From Bacteroidaceae bacterium (GTDB taxonomy: Bacteria; Bacteroidota; Bacteroidia; Bacteroidales; Bacteroidaceae), in the NCBI GenBank assembly GCA_902362375.1, contig CABIVS010000011.1, positions 124,001-188,000 of the forward strand: 64,000 bases of DNA. Reading direction: 5' to 3'. The position numbers were made by a program, and so were the translations under genes. The notes below the pieces were generated by a model. It was not told the DNA's origin and searched no databases. It was given only the letters and a program-made list of their open reading frames with translations. Below, in pieces: positions 38,559 to 46,352 of the stretch; position 1 is the first letter of the stretch; each line of letters begins with the position of its first letter.

Positions 38559-39044
38559 TTATTCTTCCTTCATTTTCTTCCTCCACCTCTGAAACCCTCT
38601 CATCAAACTTTCCTCTTCCATTGACTCCACCATATCGTACTTCACCACGAACTCATGCATTGACTTTATATACATCACCCCATTTTTGAACTTATTTTCT
38701 AGCAGGAATGAATAAAGCTCCGCTTTCATTTCTACCTCAATTTCATTTTCAATAATAAAGATACTGTCCTGACCGAAGTAATTATAAACTTCCGGACTCT
38801 TCCCTTGTCTTGGGTTGGGAAGAACGAAAGTGATATTTCCTATTTCTTTCCAGGATACACCTTGCGGATGAGGAACGGATAACTGATGTAAGAAGTGATA
38901 AATGGGAGTGAGGTGGGAGAGGTGGATTGGAATAGGGAGCCTTGAAGGCGGATTGTTGTGCGATAGAGGTTCTGAACTTAGTCCGTACCGGACATACATA
39001 TACTTCGCCAGATATGGCTTAATGGCAAACGTAACTGTAACCAT
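38559..39044 (-). CDS. Conserved hypothetical protein of Bacteroides accessory regions
   Basis: 161 residues, no signal peptide. Starts MVTVTFAIKPYLAKYMYVRYG and has a central PRQGKSPEVYNYFGQDSIFIIENEIEVEMKAELYSF segment, then a basic helical tail (GFQRWRKKMKEE). I recall similar proteins in mobile or accessory regions of Bacteroides, without known function. It precedes a palindrome-rich gap and lies 81 bases from the EVE-nuclease gene in the same direction. Confidence 0.65.
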   Translation of the reverse strand: MVTVTFAIKPYLAKYMYVRYGLSSEPLSHNNPPSRLPIPIHLSHLTPIYHFLHQLSVPHPQGVSWKEIGNITFVLPNPRQGKSPEVYNYFGQDSIFIIENEIEVEMKAELYSFLLENKFKNGVMYIKSMHEFVVKYDMVESMEEESLMRGFQRWRKKMKEE

Positions 39045-39592
39045 GGGATTTGAATTTTGAATTGTTGAAATTTCTTGTATGCTAATTGCCGCTTGAGTCG
39101 GCAGATTCCGTCGTGTTTGTTAGAGAAAATTCCATGGGTACGGGACGGAATTTTAATTCAGTAAGAAGTTGAAATTCAAACGGTTGCAAATGCTGGTTTT
39201 CCTTTAAAACCAACGGGTCGTTCCTTTAAAAGGAACGACCCGTTGCACACCGAGGAACGACCTCTTCCTTTTAAAGGAACGGACGGCTCCTTAAAATCCA
39301 TATTGCAAAGCTATACGTAATATTCTGATTTTTCAAAATGAATAATAGCTTGAATCTGTTATTTGTGTAATAAAATATGACTATTTCCGTACTTGTTTAA
39401 TTTATGCGCATATATATAGAAGCTATGTAATTAAAACAGAATAAATATATGAGCGTATAATTTAACTATATTTATACTCCAAGTATTCTTGAACTTGCAA
39501 AACCTTTTATGGCACTCCTTGTTTTGGCTTGTGAGGGGCAGGTTGGAAATTTAAATAATGTGCAAATAATAGCAAAAAAGGAAGGGAAGAAT
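39045..39592. other. Gene-free region with a palindrome cluster
   Basis: 548 bases between the hypothetical gene and the recombinase. 39194-39279 holds related palindromes (separate entry). The rest, 39280-39592, is very AT-rich with no clear promoter or gene. An ATG at 39509 is in frame with the recombinase, but 39593 is the better start. Confidence 0.5.
39194..39279. repeat. Cluster of three related palindromes
   Basis: 39194-39212: TGGTTTT/AAAACCA, loop 5. 39211-39245: a 35-base palindrome whose 17-base arms share only one central base (inner arm TCGTTCCTTT). 39265-39279: TTCCTTT/AAAGGAA, one central base. All share the CCTTTAAAAGG core, and AGGAACGACC occurs again at 39253-39262. Confidence 0.75.
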
Positions 39593-40810
39593 ATGACAAC
39601 ATCAGTTAGGCTTATGCTGAATAAGGGCAGGAGATTGAATAATGGTACTTATCCTTTGGTGTTTCAAGTGATACATAGTAGGAGAAAGAAACTGTTATAT
39701 ACCGGATTCCGGTTAAAAGAGGAAGTATTCAATGAGGCAGAGGAAAAGATTGTTGATGGTACGGATGCCACACTAACCGCTACGGACATCACAAAGATGA
39801 ATCGTGAACTGCGGAAAATGAAAAATATGATTCATACACGGATCCGGCAGCTTGAACGGACAACGGAGCCTTTTACAGTAGAAGATGTATTGGCACAATT
39901 CACCCGTGCGAACGTAAGACAGCAATTTTACATACTGCGCTATATTGATACACAAATTGAACGGAAAAAAAAGTTGAAGAAAGAGGGGACGGCTGCGGCA
40001 TATAAAAGCACGCGTTCATCATTGGCTAAGTTTCTGGACGGTTCGGACATCCGGATGCTAGAGATTGATTTACGTTTTATCCGGCGCTATGAGGATTTTT
40101 TGTATAATAATGGAGTTGCCGAAAATACGGTGAGCTATTATTTGCGGAATTTGCGGACTCTTTATAATCAGGCTGTGGTGGATGGCTATCATCCTCATGG
40201 AGAATATCCCTTTGTGAAAGCGCAGACGCGTCCGGCTAAAACAGTGAAGCGTGCCTTGAGCCGTGAGGATCTTCAAGCTCTGGCGAATCTCAAACTAGAG
40301 GATGCTCCTGAACTGAAGTTTGCCCGTGACCTGTATTTGTTTAGCTTCTATGCGCAGGGAATGGCCTTTGTGGATATTGTCCTTTTGAAGAAATCTGATA
40401 TTTATAATGGTGTGTTGACCTATTCCCGGCATAAGTCTAAGCAATTTATTCGCATTGCCGTAACGCCTCAAATGCAGGAGTTGATGGATAAGTATGAAAC
40501 AGAAGGAAAATATGTATTTCCGATTATCCGTGACAATTCTTCTTCAGAATATACGCAGTACCGTCTGGCCTTGGGGCGTATAAACCGGCATTTGAAAAGA
40601 ATAGCTGCCATGATTGATGTCAAAATACCTTTGACTACTTATACAGCCCGCCATACTTGGGCTACCCTCGCCCGTGACTGTGGTGCGCCGGTTTCCGTGA
40701 TTAGTGCAGGATTGGGACATACATCAGAAGAAATGACCCGTATTTATTTGAAGGAATTCGACGTTTCCCAACTTGATAAGGTGAATAGTATAGTGACTAA
40801 ATTGTTCTAA
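39593..40810 (+). CDS. Tyrosine site-specific recombinase (Tsr type), candidate invertase
   Basis: 405 residues from ATG 39593 (MTTSVRLMLNKGRRLNNGTY), preceded by a purine-rich site (gaagggaaga). N-terminal Arm-like domain, SAM-like core-binding domain about 95-195, catalytic domain about 215-400. Visible catalytic parts: YSRHKSKQFIRIAV (Lys), TARHTWATLAR (second Arg), GLGHTSEEMTRIYL (His and nucleophile Tyr). The first-Arg region reads FYAQGMAFVDI, with Gln where related enzymes often have Arg. It sits 78 bases left of one end of a 28-bp inverted repeat and is the likely enzyme that flips the segment 40889-42154. Confidence 0.88.
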   Translation: MTTSVRLMLNKGRRLNNGTYPLVFQVIHSRRKKLLYTGFRLKEEVFNEAEEKIVDGTDATLTATDITKMNRELRKMKNMIHTRIRQLERTTEPFTVEDVLAQFTRANVRQQFYILRYIDTQIERKKKLKKEGTAAAYKSTRSSLAKFLDGSDIRMLEIDLRFIRRYEDFLYNNGVAENTVSYYLRNLRTLYNQAVVDGYHPHGEYPFVKAQTRPAKTVKRALSREDLQALANLKLEDAPELKFARDLYLFSFYAQGMAFVDIVLLKKSDIYNGVLTYSRHKSKQFIRIAVTPQMQELMDKYETEGKYVFPIIRDNSSSEYTQYRLALGRINRHLKRIAAMIDVKIPLTTYTARHTWATLARDCGAPVSVISAGLGHTSEEMTRIYLKEFDVSQLDKVNSIVTKLF

Positions 40811-40846
40811 AAGTAAGATTTTTCATACTATAATTCCTGATAAAAA

Positions 40847-40877
40847 ATTGCAGGTATTAATATTTTATATATATTTG
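40847..40877 (+). promoter_or_regulatory. Fixed promoter reading into the invertible segment
   Basis: ATTG (40847-40850), 19-base spacer, TATATTTG (40870-40877). The box ends 11 bases before the left inverted repeat, so transcription would start just outside the segment and read rightward through it. As drawn it runs antisense to araC; after inversion it would run sense. Confidence 0.7.
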
Positions 40878-40888
40878 CACTATTGTAA

Positions 40889-40916
40889 TCTATTCCATAA
40901 TAGAGAGTAGCACAAA
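40889..40916 (+). repeat. Left inverted repeat (recombination site)
   Basis: 28 bases, perfect reverse complement of 42127-42154. Its outer half contains TCTATT-CCAT-AATAGA, a small dyad that looks like a pair of recombinase half-sites around a short spacer. Confidence 0.9.
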
Positions 40917-40949
40917 AAGGGTTCTATTGATTTATTTGTTTTCACGTTG

Positions 40950-40957
40950 CAAAGTAA
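40950..40957 (-). promoter_or_regulatory. Possible weak promoter inside the segment
   Basis: TTACTTTG on the minus strand, the same one-mismatch -7 box as the rplS promoter, but no -33 at 19-21 bases. As drawn it points at the recombinase 3' end; after inversion it would point into the fimbrial operon. Confidence 0.3.
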
Positions 40958-41032
40958 GCTTATATTTCTTTTATATTAATTGCAATAAAGTCCGAAAATT
41001 TGTTCATTTTGTACAAACATGGAAAATACTTG

Positions 41033-41902
41033 CTAATTTGTTTCATTATTAGCCTGATAGCGCTTAATTAATTGTTTGGGAGTGCATCCGAAATGCTGCT
41101 TGCAGTAACGGCCAAAATAACCTTGTGAGTCAAATCCCAGTTCTTCGATGACATCTTTTATACATATCCCCGGTTCAGTCAGTTTTTTCAAAATCAGTTG
41201 GTTTCTTTGTTTCAGCATCCATTGTTTGGCTGTCATTCCGAATACTTCGTTGAATCTTGCAAAAAAACAACTTCTCCCCAGATTGGACAGAGAAATTAGT
41301 TTCTCAATATTATTCACTTTGGTATAGTTGTTCATGATAAAATCTTTAAAGTCAATGCTTTTTCCAATAATAGGATAAAACAATGTTGCAATATCTTTTT
41401 TCTCATAAAACCCGCGAAGTAGGAAGAATAATTCCTGTTGCATCAGTGTGTGCAGGTGTAAACAGTTCATGCCATTTCTGATGCAGTGGATCAGTACCTC
41501 TAAAAAGGGAGTCAGCGGATAACGTATTTTAATCGGTTCGAACAGGTATTCCATATTCTCGCAAATATTTGATAATGATTGTAATAGTAGTTTGTCGCAG
41601 CTGTTTTCTGGTATATCGAAAAACATTAAAAGCAACTTTGATTCTTTGGGGGCCACTCCTTTAAATAATGAAGAACGTGGAATCAATATCATGTCGCCTG
41701 TTTGGAACGGCTTGTTGTGAAACTGGTTGTAGCTTATAGTTATGTCACCTTTGAGAAAGAATAAAAGGTAGTTTTTATTTGTGTTGTCTTCTCCAAATTC
41801 CGTATCTTCCGTAAATTCAATAAATTTGAATCCGGTTTCGATAGTAGTCATATAGTTTTGACATGACAAATGCTCTTCGATGTATAGCAACTCGCTTTCC
41901 AT
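41033..41902 (-). CDS. AraC-family transcriptional regulator inside the invertible segment
   Basis: 289 residues. An N-terminal cupin-like sensing domain about 1-170 (NYLLFFLKGDITISYNQFHN, FQTGDMILIPRSSLF). C-terminal double HTH about 190-285: LISLSNLGRSCFFARFNEVFG and IKDVIEELGFDSQGYFGRYCKQHFGCTPKQ. It likely controls the fimbrial operon whose first gene starts 325 bases away, divergently as drawn. No CAAAnnTA (minus-strand -7 box) is found in 41903-42227, so it appears promoterless in this orientation. Confidence 0.88.
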   Translation of the reverse strand: MESELLYIEEHLSCQNYMTTIETGFKFIEFTEDTEFGEDNTNKNYLLFFLKGDITISYNQFHNKPFQTGDMILIPRSSLFKGVAPKESKLLLMFFDIPENSCDKLLLQSLSNICENMEYLFEPIKIRYPLTPFLEVLIHCIRNGMNCLHLHTLMQQELFFLLRGFYEKKDIATLFYPIIGKSIDFKDFIMNNYTKVNNIEKLISLSNLGRSCFFARFNEVFGMTAKQWMLKQRNQLILKKLTEPGICIKDVIEELGFDSQGYFGRYCKQHFGCTPKQLIKRYQANNETN

Positions 41903-41966
41903 ATGTTTTGTTTTTATGAATATTATTAAAATTGTTTGACCTGTGCGATTTTCTTTGTTTCACAAT

Positions 41967-42057
41967 TGTTTCAGAATCTATTTTATTAATAAATTAAATA
42001 TCAGCTTTTTGTTTGAACATTGTTTTGTTTTATTCTTCATTTATTGATTCTGAAACA
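41967..42057. repeat. Inner inverted repeat upstream of araC
   Basis: TGTTTCAGAATC (41967-41978) and GATTCTGAAACA (42046-42057) are perfect reverse complements, 67 bases apart, in the araC upstream region. Candidate AraC operator pair or leader fold. Confidence 0.55.
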
Positions 42058-42126
42058 GCTGTTACATTCGTAAATAATTGTAATGTATTGATATATAGTA
42101 ATATACGGTGATGTATATGCAGTTTA

Positions 42127-42154
42127 TTTGTGCTACTCTCTATTATGGAATAGA
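42127..42154 (-). repeat. Right inverted repeat (recombination site)
   Basis: Perfect reverse complement of 40889-40916. Here the dyad extends to CTCTATT-ATGG-AATAGAG (42138-42155). Confidence 0.9.
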
Positions 42155-42227
42155 GATGGATAAAGGTGAAAGAAATATTTAAATTTAAAGTAAATAACTT
42201 ATCAATTTTTTAATTAAAAACTACTGA

Positions 42228-43454
42228 ATGAAAGTAAAAAGTTTATTTTTGTCGATGTGTGCGATAGCGGCATTGGCAAGTTGTTCGCAGAGTGACGATG
42301 TGGCTCCTTCGGGGAGTGATGCCCCAAAGGCAACAGTGACCCTTAAATTAGAAGGAGATGGAGTAAACACAAGGGCGGCGGGTACGTCGGAAGCTGCTAC
42401 CGAAGACGGTGCTACTATTAAGAATGTTACTGTGTTTTTCTTTAACCAGACAGGCTTCATTGTGGGTGCGCCACAGTTTATAGAGGCTGCTAATATCGGT
42501 AATCCGATAACTACTACTACGGATGCCGCTGAAGTAGTTGTAATAGCCAATCTCGGTGACAAGACCGGGGATGGTACATTTGATGGCATAGCCAGTCTTT
42601 CCCAGCTCCAAAAGCTTGATTTCTCTTCTATTGCTACCGACGGTGCTGGTAAAGTTACTGTAAACCAGAGCAAGGACAATTTGTATTCAAGTGGAATGGG
42701 TGCGATCACATTTAATGATAATACGGGTACAGCTAGCGTCCAGTTACATTTTGTGGCAGCTAGGATCAAGACGGTAAAGATTGCATGGACAGCTGGCCAG
42801 AATTATGCTGCTACTGAAACAGAATTGACTACTGATAATACAAAATGGTTTACCATTAAAAAGGTTTATATGATGACGGCCCAGACAAAATCACCTCTTG
42901 TTCCGGCCAATACTGGAGCGTGGGAAGGATTTGTTCCGCAGACTTACGCTTTTGCAGGTGGTGTGGCATGGGGTGTTGCACCGTGGACATGGGCAGACAA
43001 CAACATCGGTGAGCCGAAGCAAACAGGTGATTATCTTGCAGCCGCTGCGGATCTTGTGGAGAGCACTGCTAATGCCAATCAAATAGATAACGCCCTTTCA
43101 AGTAAATCCTGGTATCTGTTTGAAAATTCCCCTGCTTCTGCCCATCCGACCGGTCTTGTTATTGAAGTTTTATGGAGATCAAAAGACCAGTCAACAAATC
43201 CGGATGAGCTTTTGACCAAGTACTTTACAATGTATTTTGGTGAAGCTGGAGCTAATGGTACTACCCAACCGCTTCTTGCAGCCGGAAAGACTTATGACAT
43301 GGCTCTGTCTTTGAAAGGTAGTTTTAAACCCGGCGGCAATGCAGGTGGCGGTGGTGACGATCCGACTAAGCCGAGTGTAGACGCTTCAGTTACGGTAACT
43401 GTAACTGTTGCACACTGGACAACAACCGACGAAATCACAAAAGATTTCCAATAA
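42228..43454 (+). CDS. Major fimbrillin, Mfa1/FimA-like lipoprotein
   Basis: 408 residues. Lipoprotein signal MKVKSLFLSMCAIAALASC (Cys 19), then SQSDDVAP. The two-domain beta-sandwich pattern of type V pilins follows: KATVTLKLEGDGVNTRA, IKNVTVFFFNQTGFIV, VVVIANLGD, and a final SVTVTVAHW near the C-terminus. In this class the lipoprotein is exported, cut by an Arg-specific protease (here candidate RAAG near 45-48) and polymerised by strand exchange. First gene of the operon, 73 bases right of the right inverted repeat, no promoter of its own seen. Confidence 0.88.
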   Translation: MKVKSLFLSMCAIAALASCSQSDDVAPSGSDAPKATVTLKLEGDGVNTRAAGTSEAATEDGATIKNVTVFFFNQTGFIVGAPQFIEAANIGNPITTTTDAAEVVVIANLGDKTGDGTFDGIASLSQLQKLDFSSIATDGAGKVTVNQSKDNLYSSGMGAITFNDNTGTASVQLHFVAARIKTVKIAWTAGQNYAATETELTTDNTKWFTIKKVYMMTAQTKSPLVPANTGAWEGFVPQTYAFAGGVAWGVAPWTWADNNIGEPKQTGDYLAAAADLVESTANANQIDNALSSKSWYLFENSPASAHPTGLVIEVLWRSKDQSTNPDELLTKYFTMYFGEAGANGTTQPLLAAGKTYDMALSLKGSFKPGGNAGGGGDDPTKPSVDASVTVTVTVAHWTTTDEITKDFQ

Positions 43455-43505
43455 TTCTCGCATCCCCCTCTATTCTCTATAATTAAACAAAAGAAATATT
43501 CTCAG

Positions 43506-43555
43506 AAATCGGTATGTGCCCGATTGTAATCCGCATTCGGGTACATACCGATTTT
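43506..43555 (+). terminator. Terminator-like hairpin between the major fimbrillin and the rest of the operon
   Basis: AAATCGGTATGTGCCCGA (43506-43523) pairs with 43537-43554 over 18 bases with one G-U pair, loop 13, followed by TTTTAGC-like sequence. It could stop most transcripts after the major subunit gene. Confidence 0.65.
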
Positions 43556-43588
43556 AGCAAAGATAAAAAACAAGAAAGAATATCCATT

Positions 43589-44491
43589 ATGACAGGTGAC
43601 TACAAATTCCGGTTCATGCCGGGGATATTATACTCTATGTTCACACTATTGCTGTTATCAGGATGCATAGCTGAAAATAACGACGATTGTTTCAAGGGTG
43701 TCCCTCTGAAAGTGAAACTTCCTGCCGGTATTTCACAGGAAACCATCAAGGATATGAGCCTCTATGTATTTGATGATAAAGACTTGTTGCTTGACATACT
43801 CCCTGTGAACAGTACGGAACCTGTTAATCTGAATTATCCGGGTATTCCTACCCTTCATTGTGTAGCTTTGTGCAATACGCAGGACGGTACGATGCTCGTC
43901 AGCCCCCTGAAAAAGGGCGATTCATGCTCCGACGGTTTCATATCTCTGAAACCCTCTGTGCCTACAAGGGCAGGGAAGAGCACATTCACCCCTCCGGCCG
44001 ATTTATTCTACGGAGAGCTTACAATAGAAAATACTTCGACGTCCGCCCGTATAGAGGAACAGGCTTTGGCTGTTTCACGGATGGTAGCGTCAATGAATAT
44101 AACCGTACGCGGTCTGGAACTTCTTAGTGGAAGTGGTGGCGGCGATTATTCGCTCGTTGTGCATGAAACTGCCAGCCGGGTGGATTTTGAAGGTCATTAT
44201 GGCGGTGCTCCCGCTTCCTATCAATTTTCGCCCCGTTTTGAAGCGGGGAAAGATTATAAAATTCCTCCTTTCAATCTGTTTCCTACTCTGGAAGAAAACA
44301 AAGGGCTGACCATAGATATCTATCGTAACGGTGATCTGCTTAGAAGTCTGAACACGGACAGCAGCCACCAACCCATCATCCCTGTAGTGGGACAAACCCT
44401 AAACGTGCTGTTGAATTTCAAATTGAGCGTCAGTGTAGAGGTCGAACTCACCGAATGGGGAGTAGAGACTGTCTGGAAAGAATATAATTGA
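43589..44491 (+). CDS. FimB/Mfa2-like fimbrial anchor lipoprotein
   Basis: 300 residues from ATG 43589 (MTGDYKFRFMPGILYSMF), with a purine-rich site before it. Lipobox LLSGC (Cys about 27). The body shows the Mfa2/FimB pattern: KVKLPAGISQETIKDMSLYVFDD, RMVASMNITVRGLEL and the final LNFKLSVSVEVELTEWGV. These proteins anchor and length-limit the fimbria at the outer membrane. Second gene of the operon, behind the internal hairpin. Confidence 0.85.
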   Translation: MTGDYKFRFMPGILYSMFTLLLLSGCIAENNDDCFKGVPLKVKLPAGISQETIKDMSLYVFDDKDLLLDILPVNSTEPVNLNYPGIPTLHCVALCNTQDGTMLVSPLKKGDSCSDGFISLKPSVPTRAGKSTFTPPADLFYGELTIENTSTSARIEEQALAVSRMVASMNITVRGLELLSGSGGGDYSLVVHETASRVDFEGHYGGAPASYQFSPRFEAGKDYKIPPFNLFPTLEENKGLTIDIYRNGDLLRSLNTDSSHQPIIPVVGQTLNVLLNFKLSVSVEVELTEWGVETVWKEYN

Positions 44492-44537
44492 ATCACCGGA
44501 CGGTGAATTGTACATACTGAAGATAAAGTCATAGAAT

Positions 44538-46334
44538 ATGAAGAATAACCATATATCGAATTTAAGTAAGTGGGCAATGCTTGTCGCTGCAATGATATTG
44601 CAAATATCATGTCAGCAGGACGATTCATTCTCCCCGGCTGCGGATTCTGCCATCATCAACCTGTCCGTATCTGCTGCCAATAGCGGAACGACAATGGATA
44701 ATGATGATACCGCCTCGGCCATTAAGTCCCTTTGTATTCTTCAGTTCAATGCGGATGGAAATGCCTTCGGTACCTTGCGCCATGTGGGTATGGGTAAGGA
44801 GACGGCTCCGAACAGTGGAAAATACAGCGCTACACTGCTGCAAAGTGTAGACAACGATGACAAATACAAACTAGTCATCCTTGCCAACTTTCCCGGTGAC
44901 GATTACGGAATCTTTTATCGTATGGGGGGGAAGAGCTATGCGGAAGTGCAGCAGGCCTGCCTGAGCGCGGAACTTATTGGAGAAAGCAATGTGCTTGAAT
45001 TTACTACCGCTCAACCGTTTCCGATGTTCGGGATAGCTAAAGACGGAGCTCCCCAGATTATTACTGAGACGATGAATCTCGGCACGGTGTCATTGGTACG
45101 TGCGGTAGCGCGGGTAGATATCGGCATAGGGACAAAAAACGCCGATAACAATACCTGGAACAAAGGCGGCGTGCCGTTTGACATGACCCAGGTCCAGATA
45201 TGGAAAGACGGAAAACAATACGCATATATGCCTGTAGAAAACAACTTCTCTTCTTCGGCAGGGGCATTGACAATCAACAGTCCTTCCCCTGTCGGAGGTA
45301 CGGAAACAAAGATCTACGGCAGCACGTACATTACCGGTACCACTTATTGCTCAGAAAAGATCTATGTGCCTGAAGCCGATTTGCTATGGGGAGATGTATA
45401 TGATACCAATCACTCCAATCGCCTCGCGATTATCGTAGGGGGAAAGTATAACGGCTCGGCGGTGGAAACGTTCTACCGCGTAGACTTCACCTACGATGAG
45501 GGGAGTAAGGACAAGATGAACATACTGCGCAACCACGTATACCAGTTTACCATCAAGAACGTGAAGGACGCGGGTTATGCCACTGCCGAACTTGCGTACA
45601 CCAGCAAGCCGAAAGGCTTGGATTTCAGCGCCGGCATGATCGAGGGCTGGGTATCAAACGAAGAAACTTCCGTACCTTCCATCCAGGGATACTACCTGAC
45701 TTATCAGGGATTTAATGGAGAGAATGTGGACTGGACTTACGCTGCGGGTTCTTCACAACGAATTCCCAAGAAGAAGTCTTATTGGGGTACCAATCAATAT
45801 CTTCCATTCGACTACAATAATTTTTATAAGGAAGGAAATAGTTTTTATGCTCCGGATATTTCGGGAGGACAAAACGGGAGCTTGTATGCTACGGTGGCGG
45901 ATGCCTTTTCCTATGAAGGTACCTTTCCCAATCTGATGGTTTCCGCCAATGATATGGTGGATGAATCGGGTCATGAGAGCGTCCAGTGGAAGACCGGAAC
46001 TACGCTGACAGCCTTTGACTTATGCCGGGATTTGGAAGAAAACGGATATGACGACTGGAGAGTTCCGCGACTCTCGGAACTGGCGTTTATCTATGTGAAT
46101 CAGACAAAATTGGAAGCATTGCGAGGCTTCACACCGTTGTCCGGGACTTATTGGTGTGGGAGCGAGTATCTGGTACCCAATGCTACAGACGACCAACGGA
46201 AAAAGTCAGCTTGGGCATGGACTGTTGATTTTACTGCTACTACCGGATATGCGTCGTGGCATCAGAAAACAGAAAAATTGAAAATCCGTTGCGTACGTCA
46301 GCAACATGATAATCAGAATTTTAGTAAAAAGTGA
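44538..46334 (+). CDS. Fimbrillin-like subunit with C-terminal DUF1566-like domain
   Basis: 598 residues. Lipobox LQISC (Cys about 25). About 30-370 look like the two fimbrillin domains (SAIINLSVSAANS, YKLVILANFPGDD, RAVARVDIGIG). The last 130 residues form a DUF1566/FISUMP-like domain: GYDDWRVPRLSELAFIY, YWCGSEY, WAWTVDF and KIRCVR. Such domains have a C-type-lectin-like fold and could be the adhesive part. Likely a tip or accessory subunit. The TGA is followed at once by the next gene. Confidence 0.82.
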   Translation: MKNNHISNLSKWAMLVAAMILQISCQQDDSFSPAADSAIINLSVSAANSGTTMDNDDTASAIKSLCILQFNADGNAFGTLRHVGMGKETAPNSGKYSATLLQSVDNDDKYKLVILANFPGDDYGIFYRMGGKSYAEVQQACLSAELIGESNVLEFTTAQPFPMFGIAKDGAPQIITETMNLGTVSLVRAVARVDIGIGTKNADNNTWNKGGVPFDMTQVQIWKDGKQYAYMPVENNFSSSAGALTINSPSPVGGTETKIYGSTYITGTTYCSEKIYVPEADLLWGDVYDTNHSNRLAIIVGGKYNGSAVETFYRVDFTYDEGSKDKMNILRNHVYQFTIKNVKDAGYATAELAYTSKPKGLDFSAGMIEGWVSNEETSVPSIQGYYLTYQGFNGENVDWTYAAGSSQRIPKKKSYWGTNQYLPFDYNNFYKEGNSFYAPDISGGQNGSLYATVADAFSYEGTFPNLMVSANDMVDESGHESVQWKTGTTLTAFDLCRDLEENGYDDWRVPRLSELAFIYVNQTKLEALRGFTPLSGTYWCGSEYLVPNATDDQRKKSAWAWTVDFTATTGYASWHQKTEKLKIRCVRQQHDNQNFSKK

Positions 46335-46352
46335 TTGAAACGATATACAAAG

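Larger units (their letters stand above)
40889..42154. other. Candidate invertible DNA segment carrying araC
   Basis: 1266 bases bounded by perfect 28-bp inverted repeats (40889-40916, 42127-42154). It contains one gene, an AraC-family regulator on the minus strand. A tyrosine recombinase lies to the left and the fimbrial operon to the right. Inversion would move araC to about 41141-42010 on the plus strand, ending 217 bases before the first fimbrial gene. Neither strand of 41903-42227 has a TAnnTTTG box that could drive araC or the fimbrial operon as drawn. Confidence 0.8.

Noticed and set aside
39509..39592. Upstream ATG adding 28 residues to the recombinase
   Set aside because: The added residues are unlike the family, and ATG 39593 has a good purine-rich site and a family-like start.
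42123..42130. TTTATTTG at the right repeat as a -7 box for the fimbrial operon
   Set aside because: The second base mismatches the key A and there is no TTG at 19-21 bases upstream.
44924..44930. G7 run in the third fimbrial gene as a phase-variation tract
   Set aside because: Seven is short and it lies in a frame that is intact; similar runs occur by chance.
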